A DNA stretch of 64,000 nt. It comes from Gymnothorax reevesii (lineage: Eukaryota; Chordata; Actinopteri; Anguilliformes; Muraenidae). Where the stretch lies: the NCBI GenBank assembly GCA_029721435.1, contig CM056574.1:1313001-1377000 (forward strand). The letters run 5' to 3'. This document shows, one piece after another, positions 35,360 to 44,923 of this stretch. The first letter of the stretch is position 1, and each line of letters opens with the position of its first letter. The position numbers were made by a program, and so were the translations under genes. The notes beneath the pieces are model-generated. The model had not been told where the DNA came from, ran no database searches, and saw nothing but the letters and a program-made list of their open reading frames with translations.

Positions 35360-37531
35360 TCAAACACGGGATAAGCAATCAGCAATTACATTGTCTGTAC
35401 CCTTCACATGCTTAATTTCCAAGTCAAACTCCTGTAAAATCAAACTCCAATTCAACAATCTCCGATTCTTGTTTTTCATCTTACTCAAAAACATTAACGG
35501 ATTGTGGTCAGTGTACACAATCATTGGCTTTTGTCCTGTACAAACATAAACCTCAAAGTGTTGTAAAGAAAGGACCAGAGCCAACAGTTCCTTCTCCATT
35601 GTGGAATAGTCCCTTTGGTGGCGATTGAACTTCCTGGAGAAGTATGCCACGGGATGCTCAATGTCATCAGAGTCACTTCTCTGTAGGAGCACAGATCCAC
35701 AAGCTTGGTCGCTAGCATCGACCGCGATGGAGAACGGTTTGTTGAAGTCAGGAGATTTGAGCACGGGGAAGTGACACAGCAGAGACTTCAGGCGATCGAA
35801 GGCTCTCTGGCATGCATCATCCCAGGTGAACTTTACGCCTTTCTTCAGTTGGTTAGTTAGACTGAGAGCAATCTCAGCAAAGTTCTTGCAGAACTTGCGG
35901 TAGTACCCGATCATTCCAAGGAAGCGGCGCAAAGCTTTTTTGTTGTCAGGAACTGGAAAGTCCATGATGGCTTGGACTTTAGCATTTATGGGTGCCACCT
36001 TACCCTGGCCTATGACGTAGCCAAGATAGGTGACAGTAGCACAACCAAAGTCACTCTTGCTCAGGTTAACAGTCAGGTTAGCCTGGGTCAGGCGCTGGAA
36101 CAACGTCTCTACATCTTTTAGATGTTCTTCCCAGGAGTCACTCCATGTGATCAGGTCATCGATGTACGCACCCGTGTGTGGCAATCCGGCGATTGTAGAC
36201 TGTATCATCCTTTGGAACGTGGCTGGGGCATTTTTCATGCCAAAGGGTAGGACTTCATACTGGTACAATCCAGATGGTGTGGCAAAAGCAGAGATGCTCT
36301 TGGCCCTCTCAGTTAAAGGCACACACCAATAACCCTTCAATAAATCAATCTTGGTCAGAAACTTTGCTTGCCCTACACTATCAATACAATCATCAATCCT
36401 AGGTATTGGAAACACATCAGTTCTAGTTACAGCATTGACTTTGCGATAATCTGTACAGAATCTAGTACTTCCATCAGGTTTTGGAACTAGCACACAGGGT
36501 GAACTCCAATCTGAGTTGGAGGGTCTGATAATATCATGTTTTAACATGTACTCAACCTCTTTCTCAGCAATCTTTCTCTTTTCAGGATTCATCCGGTATG
36601 GATGCTGTTTTATTGGCTTGGCATCACCAACATCTACATCATGAGAGGCTATAGTAACTCTCTTTGGAACATCAGGAAACAAATCCTCATATTTCTTGAT
36701 CAACCTTTCAAACTGATCTCTCTGTGAGGGTTCTAAGTGCTGGAGTTTTACATCAAGATTTTGCAACACTTCAGTGTTTGACAATTTACATGAAAGAACT
36801 TCAGCTTTAATTCTTGGTTCATCATCTTGAAACTCCCCCTCATCTTCACACGTTTCGACCATTGGAGAATCTGAAGTGACAGCTGCAACCCTAGCATTTC
36901 TGTCATGATAAGGCTTTAGCATGTTTATATGACACAATTGTTTTGGTTTTCTCCTATCTGGAGTCTTCACAATGTAATTGAGATTATTAAGTTTTGTCAG
37001 AATTTCATAAGGACCATGAAATCTAGCCTGCAATGGATTGGACTGCAAGGGAAACAACACAAGGACCTTTTCTCCTGGTTTAAACTCACGGCTTCCAGCC
37101 CCATGATCATACCAAGCTTTCATCCTTCCCTGACTTGATTTCAAGTTCTCTTTGGCAAGGTCACAAGCTGCACGCAATCCTTCCTTGAACTTGCCAACAT
37201 AGTCTAACAGACTGATTTGCGGCTCTTCCTCTTGCCATTGTTCACTCAATAATAGCAAAGGTCCTCTCACTTCATGACCAAACACTAGTTCAAATGGACT
37301 GAATCCAGTAGACTCCTGCACTGCTTCTCTAGCTGCAAACAACAGCAAATGAACCCCTTCATCCCAGTCTTTCTCATGGTCATAACAATATGTCCTCATC
37401 ATTGTCTTGAGAGTGGAATGAAACCGCTCTAAGGCACCCTGACTTTCTGGATGATAGGCACTAGAAAGAATCTGTTTTGCACCTAGTTCATACACAACCT
37501 GCTGAAACAATCCTGAAGCGAAATTGCTACC
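35360..37531 (-). CDS. Gmr1-like copy 2: integrase C-terminal half, reverse transcriptase, RNase H
   Basis: A frame continuous with the upstream one after the TAA at 37534-37532. It opens G-S-N-F, the rest of the integrase core including Y-H-P-E-S-Q-G-A-L-E-R with the third catalytic Glu, then a GPY-type tail (G-P-Y-E-I-L-T-K). RT follows: K-I-D-L-L-K-G-Y (motif A), L-P-F-G-M-K-N-A-P, and Y-I-D-D (about 36150-36165) as the catalytic loop. RNase H follows with S-I-A-V-D-A-S-D and Y-T-D-H-N-P, ending D-C-L-S-R-V. About 723 codons with no other stop. Because there is no ATG right after the stop, expression would need readthrough, internal initiation or a functional copy elsewhere. Confidence 0.88.
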   Translation of the reverse strand, partial: GSNFASGLFQQVVYELGAKQILSSAYHPESQGALERFHSTLKTMMRTYCYDHEKDWDEGVHLLLFAAREAVQESTGFSPFELVFGHEVRGPLLLLSEQWQEEEPQISLLDYVGKFKEGLRAACDLAKENLKSSQGRMKAWYDHGAGSREFKPGEKVLVLFPLQSNPLQARFHGPYEILTKLNNLNYIVKTPDRRKPKQLCHINMLKPYHDRNARVAAVTSDSPMVETCEDEGEFQDDEPRIKAEVLSCKLSNTEVLQNLDVKLQHLEPSQRDQFERLIKKYEDLFPDVPKRVTIASHDVDVGDAKPIKQHPYRMNPEKRKIAEKEVEYMLKHDIIRPSNSDWSSPCVLVPKPDGSTRFCTDYRKVNAVTRTDVFPIPRIDDCIDSVGQAKFLTKIDLLKGYWCVPLTERAKSISAFATPSGLYQYEVLPFGMKNAPATFQRMIQSTIAGLPHTGAYIDDLITWSDSWEEHLKDVETLFQRLTQANLTVNLSKSDFGCATVTYLGYVIGQGKVAPINAKVQAIMDFPVPDNKKALRRFLGMIGYYRKFCKNFAEIALSLTNQLKKGVKFTWDDACQRAFDRLKSLLCHFPVLKSPDFNKPFSIAVDASDQACGSVLLQRSDSDDIEHPVAYFSRKFNRHQRDYSTMEKELLALVLSLQHFEVYVCTGQKPMIVYTDHNPLMFLSKMKNKNRRLLNWSLILQEFDLEIKHVKGTDNVIADCLSRV

Positions 37532-40159
37532 TTAGTCTGACTGAATTTCCCTGGGAAGACCAAACAACGTGAAGAACTTTATCAAAGCCTTCGAGATTGC
37601 AGTTGCCTTGATATTACGTAGAGGTATGGCTTCGGGGAATCTGGTAGATGCACACATGATTGTCAACAAGTACTGATTTCCAGATCTAGTCTTGGGTAAT
37701 GGACCAACGCAATCAACAATGACCCTAGAGAATGGCTCCCCAAATGCTGGGATAGGCTGCAATGGAGCTACAGGTGGGTCTAACTGGTGTTTTCCAACTA
37801 CCTGACAAGTGTGACAGGTTTTGCAAAAGTTGGAAACGTCTTTCCGAAGCCCAGGCCAAAAGAAGTGTTTCATGATCTTATCAACAGTCTTGTTAACACC
37901 AAGATGACCTCCTAAAGGTAAACTATGAGCCATTGTTAAGATCTCATTCCTATAGACCTTCGGAACAACAATTTGCCTGACCACTGCCCAATCTGCATTG
38001 GCAGGGATATCAGGAGGGCGCCACTTCCGCATCAACACACCATCCTTGAGATAATACCCAACTGGAACTGCATCTATTTCTTTTTCAGGAAGAGCTCTCC
38101 TCTTTAGTACACCAATTTCAGGATCATTAGTTTGCTCCTCAATCAACCGCTTTCTGGACAGAGACAAGTCTCCGGACACATCAGAATCACCAGAACCATC
38201 CGGCTGGCTGAATAGAGAACTGATAAAAGTATCTGATAAGTCCTCAAATGGAGAAACCATAGTAGGCCAATCAGAGTCATGAGGCGAACCACCTGAGTCC
38301 TGACTATTCAATGTACTGGACGGCACCACAACATCATCTTCTTTAGCCTTCTTGGCCATAGCACGAGTCACTGCGCAAGAAGGATACAGAGATGGGTCCT
38401 CATCCCCATTTTCAGTGCTCGGCTGTGAAGTAAGATGTACAGGGGGAACTACTTTGCCCCCAGCCAGGTCATTGCCTAGCAACAGAGAAACACCCTTTAT
38501 AGGTAGACTTGACATAAGTCCCACCTTTACCTGTCCTGTAACTAAATCTGACTTCAAGAATATAGAGCGCAGGGGTACAGATACAGTCCTCCCTTCAATA
38601 CCTTGTACAAGTATGAAATCCCCTGAAGCGGTCTCATCACGTAACTCCAAGGAGTCCATCAACAAAAGTGACTGAGAAGTTCCGGTATCCCTCAGGATAT
38701 ATATGGGGACAGGAGTAGTATGCTCATTCAGAGCCACAAATCCCTCTGACACAAATGGAAGAAATTCCTCCCTCACAAAGTCAGCTGTATTAGGCTTTTT
38801 AGCCCCACAAGAAGCAGGCAATTTAGCAGATTGGTTATCTACTACAGGGGTTTCTAACCTTGTTTTTACAAAGGCATTTGGTTTGGTATCCTTTTCTTTT
38901 TCTTTTTCTTTCTTAGCTTTAAGGAACCAACAGTTAGTTGTAACATGACCAGATTTCTTGCAATAACTGCAAACTAGACCACTTTTGTCACTGTCAGCTT
39001 TCACACTTTGATCAGACCTGTTACTGGATTTCTGAGCACCATCACCAGATTTGTCTTTGTCTTTGGGTGAGGAATCTTGGGTATCACCATAACCCTTTTT
39101 CTGAAATTGGGACCATCTATTGTTACTGCTAGACTGAAATTTAGACTTATGTGTGAGAACATATTCATCTGCAAATTTGGCAGCTGATTGCAAATTCAGT
39201 GCTTGCTTCTCATTAAGGTAGGTCTTAACATCATCTTTAACACAGTTCTTGAATTCTTCAACTAACAACATCTCTTTTAGTGAGTTGAAATCATCCTTGA
39301 CCTCCATAGAAGTACACCAGCGCTCAAAGCAAACCTGCTTTTCATTAGCAAATTCAACATAAGTCTGATTTTCAGATTTCTTCAGACCTCTGAATTTCTG
39401 TCGGTAAGCCTCTGGAACCAACTCATAAGCTCTCAAAATAACCTTTTTGACAACCTCATAATCAGAGGAATCATCTGCAGACAAAGCCGAATAGGCTTGT
39501 TGAGCTTTTCCCTTGAGGACAGTTTGCAACATCAGAGGCCAGTGTTTATTTGGCCACTGGCAACTCTTTGCTACCTTTTCAAAACACTGGAAATAGTTGT
39601 CAACATCCTTTTCTGAAAATGGAGGCACCAGTTTTACCTCCTGACTGGCACAAAATTTATTTTTAGTTTCAATTTTAATTTTTAGTTGCTCCATTTGGAG
39701 TCTTTCTTCTCTATCGAATTTCTCTAATTCAAAATCTCTCTGTCTCTGTCTCTCTCTTTCTGCTCTTTCCTCTTTCTCTCTCTCAAATTCTCTTTGTTTT
39801 TCTTCTCTTGCTAATTTTTCTAACTCAAACTGCCTTTGTTTTTCTTTTTCTTCCCTCTCAAATTCTCTTTGTTTTTCTTTTTCCTCCCTTTCTTTTTCTC
39901 TTTCCTCCCTTTCAATCTCTAGCATTTTTAATTTAAGTTCCATTTCTATATTTGGATTTTCCACTGGAAACTGCTCCAGATCTCCTGGTGCAAACACATT
40001 TTCATCAATGTAATATTCAACTATCTCTCTAGCCAGTCTTGCTTTTCGCATGGCTGGTTTTACCTCTGTCAGCTCCAACTGTCTGCAAATTTCTAGCAGT
40101 TCTGTCTTTTTAAAAGACTTCAAAACCCCTACGGTTGGTGATGCCAAGAAAGCATCCAT
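37532..40159 (-). CDS. Gmr1-like copy 2: gag, protease, integrase N-terminal half
   Basis: The start is the ATG at 40159 (M-D-A-F-L-A-S-P), 11 codons inside the open frame, chosen because copy 1 has the same Met-Asp start. A long Glu/Arg/Lys-rich coiled coil (plus-strand 39690-39930) is followed by the gag core, a CCHC knuckle (C-S-Y-C-K-K-S-G-H...C, about 38930-38980), protease L-R-D-T-G-T-S-Q (about 38680), the integrase HHCC zinc site (H...H...C-x2-C, 37800-37930) and the first part of the catalytic core. It ends in TAA exactly where the core motif I-Q-S-D is expected to continue. Gag and pol appear to be one frame. Confidence 0.9.
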   Translation of the reverse strand: MDAFLASPTVGVLKSFKKTELLEICRQLELTEVKPAMRKARLAREIVEYYIDENVFAPGDLEQFPVENPNIEMELKLKMLEIEREEREKEREEKEKQREFEREEKEKQRQFELEKLAREEKQREFEREKEERAERERQRQRDFELEKFDREERLQMEQLKIKIETKNKFCASQEVKLVPPFSEKDVDNYFQCFEKVAKSCQWPNKHWPLMLQTVLKGKAQQAYSALSADDSSDYEVVKKVILRAYELVPEAYRQKFRGLKKSENQTYVEFANEKQVCFERWCTSMEVKDDFNSLKEMLLVEEFKNCVKDDVKTYLNEKQALNLQSAAKFADEYVLTHKSKFQSSSNNRWSQFQKKGYGDTQDSSPKDKDKSGDGAQKSSNRSDQSVKADSDKSGLVCSYCKKSGHVTTNCWFLKAKKEKEKEKDTKPNAFVKTRLETPVVDNQSAKLPASCGAKKPNTADFVREEFLPFVSEGFVALNEHTTPVPIYILRDTGTSQSLLLMDSLELRDETASGDFILVQGIEGRTVSVPLRSIFLKSDLVTGQVKVGLMSSLPIKGVSLLLGNDLAGGKVVPPVHLTSQPSTENGDEDPSLYPSCAVTRAMAKKAKEDDVVVPSSTLNSQDSGGSPHDSDWPTMVSPFEDLSDTFISSLFSQPDGSGDSDVSGDLSLSRKRLIEEQTNDPEIGVLKRRALPEKEIDAVPVGYYLKDGVLMRKWRPPDIPANADWAVVRQIVVPKVYRNEILTMAHSLPLGGHLGVNKTVDKIMKHFFWPGLRKDVSNFCKTCHTCQVVGKHQLDPPVAPLQPIPAFGEPFSRVIVDCVGPLPKTRSGNQYLLTIMCASTRFPEAIPLRNIKATAISKALIKFFTLFGLPREIQSD

Positions 40160-40251
40160 TGCTGTTGTCAATATATATCTAGGAAAATTCACAAAAACAA
40201 TTTCACAATTTGGAATGTTAGATTTTCAATAAATTACTCACACAGTGGTCT

Positions 40252-40272
40252 ATCCCGGACCTTGAGCCCCCA
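40252..40272 (-). other. Primer-binding site of Gmr1-like copy 2
   Basis: Three bases inside the 5' LTR the minus strand reads TGGGGGCTC, then AAGG, then TCCGGGAT. The two blocks match the 3' end of tRNA-Pro as used by many retroelements (TGGGGGCTC-G-TCCGGGAT) apart from the altered spacer. Copy 1 has the same arrangement with a shorter spacer (AAG). Confidence 0.6.
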
Positions 40273-40770
40273 ATTTGTTATGGCCCCAATTTGTTATTAC
40301 ATTTATAACACAACAGCAACAGCAAGGGATGACAAACACAGTTTTAACAACTAAAACACATTTAATTTTTCACAAAGACAAAGACTAATAACAACCTACA
40401 ACTAAAGACCAAGATTGATAACTAAGAAAAAACAGAAATAATTACAGTCCCTTTTTGGTGGGGTGGCTGGGTGATGTCCTGGATGAAGAAAATGCTCAAA
40501 CACAGGCAAAGAAATCCACAAAAGAAACGTCACAGGTCTTGAACAGAATGGCAGGTCTGGTCATCTTCTTGCAATTTCTCCTACTACTTTACTGTCTCAA
40601 TTCTTTTCCTTATATACTCTTTTGCAGACCCCATCCACATTTAGACCTCTTTTTTTTAATTTTCTGAGACTTGCCCCAGACATGTCCAGGACATGTCTAA
40701 ACATGACTCCAGTCTGAGCTTAACAAAAAAAGGTAAATACTGCCATCTAGTGGCCTATATTCACATTACA

Positions 40771-41574
40771 GGATCAAGATGTTTTTTTTGGCAAATGTGA
40801 GATGAGCCTTTGTGTTCTTTTTGGTCAGCAGTGGTTTTCCACTTGGAACTCTCCCATGGATGCCATTTTTGCCCAGTCTCTTATTTTTGAATCATGAACA
40901 CAGACTTCATTTGAGACAAGTGAGGCCTGCAGTTCTTCAGATGTTGTTCTGGGTTCTTTTGTGACCTCCTGGATGAGTAGTTGATGCGCTCTTCGAGGAA
41001 TTTTGGTAGGCCGGCCACTCCTGGGAAGGTTCACCACTGTTCCAAGTTTTCTCCATTTGTTGATGATGGCTCTTATTGTGGTTCACCGGAGTCCCAAACC
41101 ATTAGAAATGGCTTTGTAACCCTTTTCAGACTGATAGATATCAGTGACTTTGTTTCTCATCTGTTCTTGAATTTCTTCACATTGTGGCATGATGTGTCGC
41201 TTTTGGAGATATTTTAGTCAACTTCACTTTGTCAGAGAAGTTCTATTTAAGTGACTTCTTGATTCAACTGGTCTGACAGTAATCCAGCCTGGGAGTGGCT
41301 AGTGAAATTGAACTAAAAAATGTGGTCAATAACAGTTAATTCATGATTTAACAAGGGCTGCAATTACTATTTCACACTGGGCCAGGTAGGTTTGGATAAC
41401 TTTTTTTTTTCCTTAATAAATGAAATCATCATTTATAGACTGCAGTTTGCATGTACACGGGTTATATTTGTCTCATATAAAAATTTGATGATGTGAAACA
41501 AGAGTGACAAATATGCAAAAAAAAAAAAAAAAGAAATCACAAAGGGGGCAAATACTTTTTCTCAGCAGCGTAAC
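40771..41574 (-). pseudogene. Tc1-like transposase, N-terminal part and outer end
   Basis: From the ATG at 41190 the minus strand encodes M-P-Q-C-E-E-I-Q-E-Q, then the paired helix-turn-helix region (V-N-L-P-R-S-G-R-P-T-K-I-P is the GRPRK-like linker) and E-E-L-Q-A-S-L. One in-frame stop follows G-L-G-L-R. It joins 34425-34738 across the Gmr1 insertion. The outer end (about 41545-41574) reads GGGGGCAAATACTTTTTCTC and then CAGCAGCGTAAC, the usual terminus of teleost Tc1 elements. The element is inactive. Confidence 0.85.
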
Positions 41575-42360
41575 TTGCTGAAGGCAAACTGGAGGCTGAC
41601 GCCCCAGCAGTACAGCAGGCGCTGAAGACCATTGTCATGAGGGCCTGAGGGTCTGGCAGAGCATAACCAGGGAAGAAACCTTTACTTGATGATTATGTTA
41701 GTTTGTTCAGTTACTTTTGAACCCCTTAAATCGAAGGGCCTGGGTATTAATGTGTGTAATTCCTATATGTTTTACAAGGTATTTCGGCAAAACCCCTGAA
41801 CTGAGGTTGAAAGGCAACACTTCAAACACATGTACACTCAAAAAAATAATTTGTTGGGTGAACATAAAAAAATTATGGAAAGTATTTCCACCCAATGATA
41901 ATACGCTCATTTAGCAAGAGACAGTTTTGTTGAGTGAAATTAATGTAAACATGCTGAATAACATAATGTGTCGGCGTGACTGTTACTTAATTTCAAGGAG
42001 TAAATCCAACATAACTTTTCAAGGTTAGTTCAACATATTTACCTATGTTTGATTTAAGTGTGTGACCAAAATTAATGGGGTAGGTCCATCCATCTTCTAT
42101 ACCCGCTTATTCCTCACTCGGGTTGCAGGGGGGAAAGGCAGGGACCCACCCTGAACAGCTTGCCAATCCGCCGCTGGGCACACACACTATTCACAGATCA
42201 TTCACACACACTCATACCTATGAGCAATTTAGTGTCTCCAGTTAGCCTGATATGCATGTCTTTGGACGGGAGGAGGGAAAAACTCCCCAGTAGGAAGAAA
42301 TCGCAAGAAGAACCCGGCTGTTGTAGGGAAGCCCATCATCCGCAGGCTCGCTAATAATAA
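41575..42360. repeat. Intergenic repeats beyond the Tc1 element
   Basis: About 41832-42070 starts ACACTCAAAAAAATAATTTG and resembles short AT-rich MITE-type repeats of fish. About 42085-42350 holds the CCATCCATCTTCTATACCCG, AGCAATTTAGTGTCTCCAG and GCATGTCTTTGGACGG blocks of a very common teleost interspersed repeat. The stretch 41575-41700 has a short open frame ending in TGA that I could not assign. Confidence 0.5.
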
Positions 42361-43559
42361 TAATATAAAAAGGCAAATAAGTTCCATTAAAGTCTATTAA
42401 AATTGATTAAAACATCCAAACAGAGGCATCGGTAGCCCCAGGAAGTGACATGTTGAGGATGGTGCAGAACTGGATCAGGACCGGATCAGGACAGCAGCAG
42501 CCAGCGCTCATGGTGAGGGACAGGGCTCGGATGATCCAGGACTCATGGTTGTGGAGGGAAAGATCCACGGAAAGAGACACAGAAAATAGGGGGGCTGGCA
42601 CTGGATTAAACTACTGCATATTAATAAATATTCTATTTTGTGTCAGGTGCCAGGTAACAATTAGTCGAGAAACAGTCAGCACTCCTCTATACACTTACTG
42701 CAGCACAGGGGCTCTGCAATTATACAAGGCTATAAGATCACATGGATTTTCGTCACACTAGCCGCCACACTTCTACAAGCCGTTGTGGGGGCGTACAAAA
42801 GCTAAAACGATGAAAATAGTCTCTCTGCGCGAGTATCATTGACCGAACTATTTCCAGAACGTCCCTACTGAACGTGAAAACATCTGATTCAGGCTATTGA
42901 AGTATATCTGTTTGTCTCTGTCCTGTGTTTTTGGTTTTGCAATAAAGCACTGTCGCGATCTATGGTTTGAATCTATGGCCACGACATAGATTCAAATAGC
43001 TTTTATTTGTTTTCATTTCATAAAAATGATTGACTGTTCTACCAATGAAAGCGTAATAGTAACTCTCTTGCACTGCCTCGGCAGGGAAGCGCAAGTAACT
43101 TTCAACTTCAACTTTGTAAAAATTTGAGTAAGGGTGAATTGACTGAACAGACTAATTAATCCAAAACTAAGCTTGAATGGACAGTTACTGCCCGTCTGTA
43201 ATGCCAGGAATACAGCTCAGTGCGATGGTTATGAAACTATAAGGGCTTTAGGCTGTTTCATGCAGTCAGCGTATGTCCATTAACTTGTGAACGATGTCGT
43301 AAAAATAAATTTATTATTGCCATTCTTCCCTGAGCTCTAGCTGATAAACACAAGAATTGCTTGTTTGCTCCCAGCTGGATGACTGGATGCGTTGCAATAT
43401 TTTGGAATGAGAGATGATTCCAGATAGTCTTCAATGAAGTCGCAAACCCACAATAGTACTGACAGCTGGAACAGGCGTGCGGCGCGGAGGACTCAAACCA
43501 GGGACGCGCTTCAGACACGCCCCTCACGCACGCTCTTGGATCGGTGACATCATCGTGTG
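42361..43559. other. Intergenic sequence upstream of plk4
   Basis: Little recognisable. TTTGAATCTATG (42966-42977) and CATAGATTCAAA (42985-42996) are perfect 12-bp inverted repeats around a 7-base loop. No exon of a further gene is supported, and I see no tRNA or other structured RNA. Confidence 0.45.
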
Positions 43560-43788
43560 AGGAAGCTTAACGATTGGCCCATTCACAGATGACGTCGGTG
43601 ACGTTGCTCTCGGAGTAACGGGCGGATATTTTCAAAATGGACGAAGTGCGAAAATGTCGGGGGGCGATGAAAACACAGCAGCAAATGACGTCTCCAGCAT
43701 CACCTCTGAGTGTCAGAAGCGCTCATATCCGAAATAAATACAAACATTAAGTTTATTTTCACTGGATTTCCTCACTCAGACAAGCAAA
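43560..43788 (+). promoter_or_regulatory. plk4: Likely plk4 promoter and 5' UTR
   Basis: The region has an inverted CCAAT box (ATTGG, 43573-43577), two adjacent CRE-like sites (TGACGTCG 43590-43597 and TGACGTTG 43599-43606), a GGGCGGA (43620 area) next to TTCAAA (43631-43636, the reverse of the cell-cycle CHR core TTTGAA), and another CRE-like TGACGTCT (43686-43693). CCAAT plus CHR fits a G2/M cell-cycle promoter of the DREAM/NF-Y type, as known for plk4. If transcription starts upstream of 43637, the mRNA would carry a 37-codon upstream ORF (43637-43750). Confidence 0.5.
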
Positions 43789-43818
43789 ATGAGCGCTTCA
43801 ATCGGCAATAAAATCGAG
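43789..43818 (+). CDS. plk4: plk4 coding exon 1 (start codon)
   Basis: The ATG at 43789 gives M-S-A-S-I-G-N-K-I-E, closely matching the vertebrate PLK4 start (M-S-x-S-I-G-x-K-I-E), followed directly by a GTGAGT donor in phase 0. PLK4 is the Ser/Thr kinase that controls centriole duplication at the centrosome. The eight exons in this window join in consistent phase (30, 96, 96, 115, 949, 77, 347 and 105 bp = 605 codons) and cover the kinase domain, linker and start of the cryptic polo box; the rest lies right of the window. Context AAAATGA is acceptable. Intron 1 is 1.1 kb. Confidence 0.93.
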
Positions 43819-44923
43819 GTGAGTGTACAGTGGCTAATATCGCCTGTGCCCGAGCAGCTGGTTCCGCTTTACGGTGATTTACTATCCAGAGCGCTGACCC
43901 GGCGGAGGGTGAGGCTGCCGAAGGGCGCTCTGAGCTGCGGACGATACTGCAGATCCGCCTGGTGTCACCAGCTGACGTTTCCGCACATTTCCGACTCTTG
44001 TTTGCTGACGCACGATAGTAAGCTAACAGTGACCGTGGATCATACCGTCAGGCCCCTGCTGCGCTGGCACCGGTGCCCTAACAATGGCGCAGATCACTGT
44101 GCTAATAACCGGGGGACCGTATTGTAGCTGCTGACTGACTCGCAGGGGACCATCGCCCCGGTACACTCGGGAGACACTCGCCGCCCCGTCTCACACTGCC
44201 GCTTCTACAACAGTAAGACGGCTTTGGCTGACGTTTGGTCCCCCCCCCCGGGATCAGGTTGGCTTGATGCTCGTTTCCGTTGCCAGGACACGAGTGTAGC
44301 TTCCTTGTTGCCAGGTACCGACCCCAGTGATCCACTGACCGCGGGAACAGACCCGCACATTTACCTGCCGCGGTCGGGGACGCCGGTTTGAGCTCAAACA
44401 CAAGAACTGCCGGGTTTGTCTGAACAGCAGAAGCAACAGCTGCGTAAAATGGTCGGGCGAGTTTTTCATTATTTTCTCAAAAATTTGAGGAGCAAATGTA
44501 AACCTGCAGACGATGCGGAGAAAGTTTTGACAGAAATTCAGGAACCACGAATAGAGGTAACTTGAACCGACGTTAATGTGGACAAATGTGTGGAGTGTGA
44601 GGTTTTCTGCGCTGTTCCGTACATGAGGCGTCTGTCTGAGATCAGGGGAGGATCGCAGGGTTTCATCGGTGTGTGTGTCGTGTCGCGATGTGTGTGTTTC
44701 ACTCAGCACCGTTTATTTCGCAGGTACAACTGTAGGGTTACAGATGAACAGTGTGTGTTACCCGCATCCTTTCTTTTTTTAAGCAAAAACCATGTTGAAA
44801 CCATAAGAAAATGTGATTCCTGTAGAGGTGGAGGCATCCATGTTAGAAATGAGGCATTATGTGTTTATTTCAGCGCTTGTGGTATAAGTGTGGGCATAAG
44901 CCACTGCTGTATTTCTCTTGCAG
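43819..44923 (+). other. plk4: plk4 intron 1
   Basis: GC-rich for its first about 550 bp (likely a CpG island extending from the promoter), with a homopolymer C run at about 44239-44248. The 112-codon continuation of the start frame into this intron (to 44127) has no PLK4 similarity, while exon 2 resumes the family sequence exactly, so it is intronic. No other feature seen. Confidence 0.6.

Larger units (their letters stand above)
34739..40770 (-). mobile_element. Young Gmr1-like Ty3/gypsy LTR retrotransposon, copy 2 (6.03 kb)
   Basis: Two LTRs (34739-35232 and 40276-40770) differ by three substitutions and one 1-bp length change in a poly-A run by my reading, about 99% identity, so the insertion is recent. 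It is flanked by GGAT at 34735-34738 and 40771-40774 (4-bp target duplication). Read on the minus strand the order is LTR, primer-binding site, gag, protease, integrase, reverse transcriptase, RNase H, LTR. Integrase ahead of RT is the hallmark of the Gmr1 group of deuterostome gypsy elements and is not the usual Ty3/gypsy order. The only coding defect I see is one in-frame TAA inside integrase. Confidence 0.92.

Noticed and set aside
41574..41650. Possible terminal exon (short frame ending TGA beside the Tc1 element)
   Set aside because: About 24 codons with no recognisable family, no acceptor outside the Tc1 end and no partner exon.
43819..44127. Read-through extension of plk4 exon 1 (112 residues)
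   Set aside because: Family similarity stops exactly at the GTGAGT donor at 43819 and resumes at exon 2. The extension has no PLK4 resemblance.
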